A stretch of DNA of 64,000 bases from NCBI RefSeq assembly GCF_041227145.1, contig NZ_JBGFSP010000003.1, forward strand, positions 1,922,001 to 1,986,000, given 5' to 3'. The notes under the pieces are model-generated. The model did no database searches and was not told the DNA's origin. It saw only the letters and a program-made list of their open reading frames with translations. Below, in pieces: positions 61,101 to 64,000 of this stretch. Origin of the DNA: Bacteroides sp. AN502(2024). Its GTDB lineage: Bacteria > Bacteroidota > Bacteroidia > Bacteroidales > Bacteroidaceae. Numbering within the stretch: the first letter of the stretch is position 1; each line of letters starts with the position of its first letter. Position numbers and translations under genes: made by a program.

Positions 61101-62150
61101 AAGAAAGGAAGTCTGTTTAGCGGAACCGGTATCGGATTGGCATTGACCAGAACAATTGTGGAAAAGCATCATGGAGAGATAACTGTGAAAAGTGTTGTTG
61201 GCGAGGGGAGTACATTTACAGTACGACTGCCTCGTCGGAAGGAGGTATTCCTGAACGATAAGAATGTACAATTTTATGTTCAAGATTCTGAAAGTGATAT
61301 TATACCCGACTCAATGCCTGTATTTGTCGGTGATGAGAAGCCATCCATAGAAGTCGTTGAGACTGAAGATACGGAAAATAAAACTTATACAGTGCTTCTT
61401 GTAGAAGACAATGATGAATTACTTCAAATTTTGAAGGAGCTTTTCGACCCCTTCTATAAGGTAATTTGTGCCCATGACGGTAAAGAGGGGTTAAGTCAAA
61501 TTTATGAGAGTTCACCTGATTTAGTTATCAGTGACGTTATGATGCCCGAAATGACCGGAACAGAAATGTGTCTGCAAATAAAGAATAATATAGATTTATG
61601 TCATATACCGGTGATACTGTTGACTGCGCTTAATTCTATTGAGCAAAATATTGAGGGGCTCAGTCGTGGTGCCGATGATTATATTACGAAACCCTTTCAT
61701 GCGCAATTATTATTGGCACGTGCCAATAACCTGATACGAAGCCGCCTGCTGATGCAGCATCAATTTGATACGAAGCCGATGTCCGAGATTGATTTGACTA
61801 GTATTAATCCTTTGGATAAAGACCTGCTGAAACGCGCCTCACAAGTGATTGAACAACATATTGATGATACAGAGTTTGATATTCCGGCTCTTTGTAAAGA
61901 AGTAGGTGTCGGCCGGTCATTACTTTATACTAAATTCAAAGCTTTAACCGGCATGACACCTAATAATTTCCTGTTAAATTACCGCTTGAAGCATGCAGCT
62001 ACTTTATTGAAGCAATATCCTGATCTTCCTATTGCAGAGGTTAGTGACCGTAGCGGATTTAACGCACCCGTATATTTCAGTCGTTGTTTTAAAAAACAGT
62101 TCGGTTGCACTCCTCAAAATTACCGGAAAGAAAAGAGACAGGCAGACTGA
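58116..62150 (+). CDS. Hybrid two-component system (HTCS) regulator of the PUL
   Basis: 1344 residues from the ATG at 58116, which gives a signal peptide (FISFFSISPLYAE); the in-frame TTG at 58059 lies upstream of the likely transcription start. Order: two seven-bladed-propeller-type sensor regions with repeated GxxWxGT-like blades (~25-670; for example RMWFGTKEGISQYDG), Y_Y_Y domain (~678-765), transmembrane segment (~770-790), HisKA with H826 in NVSHEFRTPL, HATPase (NLLSNAFKYT, DTGIGIS), receiver with D1140 in ISDVMMPEM, and a C-terminal AraC-type HTH (~1240-1340). It senses a periplasmic sugar product and turns on the PUL. It ends 1 bp from the convergent hydrolase gene. Confidence 0.97.
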   Translation: MKNNMKLRHLLLLFISFFSISPLYAEYFKHIGLSEGLAQPSVMAIYQDRLGRMWFGTKEGISQYDGNRVKVFKGWIKSVGEESPVWLGNEVSFIVGDSLDNIYFLIDKNLIRYDIQTEKFTRLTNEGIITALASSDGQVWYMKHDSLFCLEADKEPVFVLKTNITSRICCLTMMDDEIGIGTYNGVYLIDRRSYRQKQLLEGVEIYRIFESSQKERWIGTRMHGLYRMNDKQQLTKIPYLPGTREGISSEQIRDFVEDNEGNIWFGTFDGLHRYSVSSNQYFLIQIPQYAGGLNHPSIFALYKDVAGTIWVGSYYGGVNYFNPQHETFVHYDYGRNVNSYYSYIGEIVIDKNEHLWLSTDGGGITCVDKKWNTLQQFTAGGRNSIPHNNVKSICYDEKKNCLYIGTYLGGLSRYDLNTGYFYNYWKEETHSSDMPDEIIFHVKMWRDQVYVSAHNGFFRLDTQTQKFHKINTPFTFYEHFDIDAEGNLYMVGWKNVLCTHVEHPESITYILQPEGGSKATPTRVLATAGGVYIGTLGMGLFFYDRQTHNMIHYTSRNSQLPGDFCYNLCQTRDGKILITGDKGVTCFVPSENTFTTIDLMSNFPSTHIINGCGILVSGEGNIYVGDTKGVTVFSENEFNRTGIANENSTFYFSELWVDNRMIVPGDDTGILSRSLPYTRELKLNYDQDNLIIHFALSDYGQQLSEKWFQYKLEGLDNNWIKTKQMELYYTNLDPGKYTLHVASINEKSGQRLKEITMQLVIASPWYNTWWAWTIYVIVFISCVFYYVYSKIAKRTLALSLEKERFEKQQIKQLNQEKLVFFTNVSHEFRTPLTLIISHIDILLQKYSLNPSIYNQITKIRKNAQQMNKLISELLEFRKLEQNYGTIQIQQQDIVLFLKEIYLSFVDYAQQRHIIYEFKVPELPVLCWFEPQLMEKVFFNLLSNAFKYTSDKGNIILSGEITNSDIKINITDTGIGISEQDKDKIFARFFQANNQEKKGSLFSGTGIGLALTRTIVEKHHGEITVKSVVGEGSTFTVRLPRRKEVFLNDKNVQFYVQDSESDIIPDSMPVFVGDEKPSIEVVETEDTENKTYTVLLVEDNDELLQILKELFDPFYKVICAHDGKEGLSQIYESSPDLVISDVMMPEMTGTEMCLQIKNNIDLCHIPVILLTALNSIEQNIEGLSRGADDYITKPFHAQLLLARANNLIRSRLLMQHQFDTKPMSEIDLTSINPLDKDLLKRASQVIEQHIDDTEFDIPALCKEVGVGRSLLYTKFKALTGMTPNNFLLNYRLKHAATLLKQYPDLPIAEVSDRSGFNAPVYFSRCFKKQFGCTPQNYRKEKRQAD

Positions 62151-62151
62151 G

Positions 62152-64000
62152 TTAGGACTGTATCTTTTTTCCAAAACAATTCGTTCTGTTATTTTTTACA
62201 GGACGAATTGTGAAGTCCGATTGGGTACCTTTGGAATAAATAATGACTTCTTCATCTTTCCGTAAATCTATCTTATACATGTTTTCGGATAAAATTGTGA
62301 CTTTCATGTTACGTTTTCCTTTAAATACAGGTGAAGATATGTCAGTTACTACAGTACAGGGTTCACCTGCAAGGCTTTTGATAGCGATAAATTCAGTTTT
62401 GCCGTTTTTTCGGCTGGCAGTAATAAGGAAAGCCCCTTCAGCCCGAAAATCTTTATAGGCGATCTCTTTCCAACAGTCGGGAACAGCGGGAAAGATACGT
62501 AATTTTCCACCCCAACTTTGAAGTAACATATCGTGAATGGATTGGGCGGCGGACAGTGGTGTTTCAATGACCGGACCCGATTCACGATAAAGTGTGTTGA
62601 CTGATAAGAATTTGGTAAACAACTTGTTAAGGTATGTGAGTGCTTCATTGCCATGACCCAAAGCAGATGATATGGAAGAGGCTCCGGTGCATGAATATCC
62701 CTGATGTGCTCCGGATTTGCTTTGCCAGTAAAGGAGAGATTTTTCTATGAGCTTATATTCTGCGGGATTCTCTTTATTAATGAGATATAAAGGATAGGCA
62801 GCCAGCAAATGCGAATAGTGGTGATGAGAGAAAGCATAAGGAACATCCCGTCCTATCATAAGTCCGTTTGTCGGGTCTGCAGGGAATGGGGTGAGTTCTT
62901 CCAAAATTGTTTTCCAACGGGGAATAAGAGGGTCGTCTATTTTTAACCGGTCGGTAATGTCAAGTAATGTCCGACAACCCCAACGCAGCAATGCCAAGTC
63001 GAAGTTGCAATCTTCCGCACTGCCATATTCAGGAGAGTATGTTCGGGGGAGATGTATCTTACCGTCTTTTTCTTTGTAGGTAAAGTGCAGGTAGTAATTG
63101 ATTGATTGTTTAAGTACGGGAAAAAGTTTGTTCAGTAATAGCTCATCATCCATTTTATGGCGGTAAATCAGCCATAGACTGTGGCATACCCAAGGTAAAA
63201 GTCCTACTTCCGGAACTTTGTCCACACCGGGGATACCGACTTCGCCGGATTCGCATAGCAGGTTTGACGAACGTCCTATTGCCAATGCGTCTGAGCGGTA
63301 GGCTTCCGGTACGTTCTTTTGAAGGTTTTCTATGTTATTGTAAATGGCATTTTCTAAGGATGCCGCCAAATCGAGATGATTGGAGGTATTGAGTGCCCAA
63401 TAGGTGAGTTGTACATTCAAATTCCACCATGCATTGGGCCATGGAGTGACGGTAAGCCACGGGCCGGTGTTGTCTATCAGTGCACGATCGCCGCGTGTGG
63501 CACTGGCTAGTTTGTACAACTGTATCCAGTAGAAGTTTTCTTTCATCCCATCCGGCAGAGTAAGAAAACTGCTTGGATAGTAGTGATTCCACCAGGAGCG
63601 GTGCTGTTTCTTTAATTTTCCGATTCCTGTTGCCAGTGCATTATTCAAAATCCGAACGGCATCCTTTTCTGCGGTAGCTTCGGGATAGGAGTGGGTTACG
63701 GTAATCCAATAGGTACGTTCATTCTTTTTGTTTTTCGTTTCTTTCCATGCAACGGCCGTTTCACCTCCTGCCTGTAACTTTTGGACGGATATTCCCGGCT
63801 TTACTTCCGGGGTGGGATTCAGAGAATAGTCTTCGGGTACTTTTATCCACTTTCCTTCTCCCTTTGCGTATAGATAACGCGGGCTTTGGGCAGATGCGGG
63901 TATCCATTCCCAACGAAAGTTTTTCTCACCGTCGGTAGCGGTAGTCTGAACCAGCATTACCATATCATTGGCGTGTACATAAGCGTGCAATCGTATGGTT
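62152..64000 (-). CDS. GH95-like glycoside hydrolase, 5'-truncated by window edge
   Basis: The frame is open to the right edge, so only the C-terminal ~616 residues are present; the TTG at 63990 is not a start. The (alpha/alpha)6 barrel carries a WWNLNVQLTYWA segment, a PRTYSPEYGSAEDCNFDLALLRW acid-rich loop and a GRDVPYAFSHHHYSHLLAAYPL stretch. The C-terminal LLQSWGGKLRIFPAVPDCW and a beta domain resemble GH95 (alpha-1,2-L-fucosidase / alpha-L-galactosidase). The motif layout differs from classical GH95 at the INTEMNYWP site, so a sister family is possible. It is convergent to the HTCS and probably completes the set of enzymes acting on fucose- or galactose-type caps. Confidence 0.7.
   Translation of the reverse strand, partial: TIRLHAYVHANDMVMLVQTTATDGEKNFRWEWIPASAQSPRYLYAKGEGKWIKVPEDYSLNPTPEVKPGISVQKLQAGGETAVAWKETKNKKNERTYWITVTHSYPEATAEKDAVRILNNALATGIGKLKKQHRSWWNHYYPSSFLTLPDGMKENFYWIQLYKLASATRGDRALIDNTGPWLTVTPWPNAWWNLNVQLTYWALNTSNHLDLAASLENAIYNNIENLQKNVPEAYRSDALAIGRSSNLLCESGEVGIPGVDKVPEVGLLPWVCHSLWLIYRHKMDDELLLNKLFPVLKQSINYYLHFTYKEKDGKIHLPRTYSPEYGSAEDCNFDLALLRWGCRTLLDITDRLKIDDPLIPRWKTILEELTPFPADPTNGLMIGRDVPYAFSHHHYSHLLAAYPLYLINKENPAEYKLIEKSLLYWQSKSGAHQGYSCTGASSISSALGHGNEALTYLNKLFTKFLSVNTLYRESGPVIETPLSAAQSIHDMLLQSWGGKLRIFPAVPDCWKEIAYKDFRAEGAFLITASRKNGKTEFIAIKSLAGEPCTVVTDISSPVFKGKRNMKVTILSENMYKIDLRKDEEVIIYSKGTQSDFTIRPVKNNRTNCFGKKIQS

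Noticed and set aside
62177..62210. Hairpin CAATTCGTTCTGT with its complement near the HTCS/GH95 convergent ends
   Set aside because: It lies inside the last codons of the GH95-like gene. A T-run follows only on the minus strand and before the stop codon, so a terminator there would cut the coding sequence. Role unclear.

Overview
The window looks like a chromosomal segment of a gut Bacteroides (order Bacteroidales). The evidence is four gene clusters with SusC/SusD-type outer-membrane import pairs or PUL-type lyases, lipoproteins with Bacteroides-style lipoboxes, a hybrid two-component regulator, an ECF-sigma/FecR pair, and repeated TAnnTTTG promoter elements typical of the phylum. The species cannot be fixed from the sequence. 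No tRNA, rRNA, integrase, transposase or CRISPR array was recognised.

Layout. (A) 1-6668, plus strand: the 3' end of a glycosaminoglycan- or uronate-type PUL with two tandem heparinase II/III-family lyases (the first cut by the window edge), a GH88 unsaturated glucuronyl hydrolase, a small Fn3-like lipoprotein and a fimbrillin-like lipoprotein ending in a FISUMP domain. Next comes a gene-free stretch of about 950 bp (6669-7625) with an unusual symmetric repeat element. (B) 7626-10107: SulP anion transporter and rubrerythrin, divergently transcribed. (C) 10223-20388, minus strand: an apparent operon S8 protease > S9 peptidase > SusC > SusD > small lipoprotein > lipoprotein, which resembles a protein or peptide acquisition system more than a glycan PUL. 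(D) 20594-22688: nadB, and a small membrane PH-domain protein read divergently. (E) 22733-34561: ECF sigma factor, FecR anti-sigma, SusC with STN domain, SusD, a lipoprotein, a FISUMP lipoprotein and two thioredoxin-fold proteins, a trans-envelope-signalling import locus with a redox component. (F) 34909-38920: an accessory patch with a three-gene toxin-antitoxin-like module (XRE/DUF3791, DUF3990, small protein) and two stand-alone P-loop ATPases. (G) 38931-44652: housekeeping genes (radical SAM protein, HhH/beta-barrel envelope protein, DUF4294, SpoU methyltransferase, nadA with a structured leader). (H) 45099-64000: a PUL with two consecutive SusC/SusD pairs, a lipoprotein, an alginate-lyase-fold enzyme, a GH29 alpha-L-fucosidase, a hybrid two-component regulator and, convergent to it, a GH95-like hydrolase cut by the right edge.

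How the parts fit. In H, the two SusCD pairs would import fragments of an acidic glycan carrying alpha-L-fucose-type caps, the lyase and hydrolases would process it, and the HTCS would sense a product. In E, ligand binding by the STN-bearing SusC would signal through FecR to the ECF sigma factor; the thioredoxin-like proteins suggest a ligand or protein partner needing thiol-disulfide chemistry. In C, secreted proteases would feed a RagAB-like importer. All substrates are inferences from gene content. The signals most worth a second look are the nested inverted-repeat/iteron element at 6925-7426, the loci C and E, and the self-contained TA module with its operator-like palindrome.
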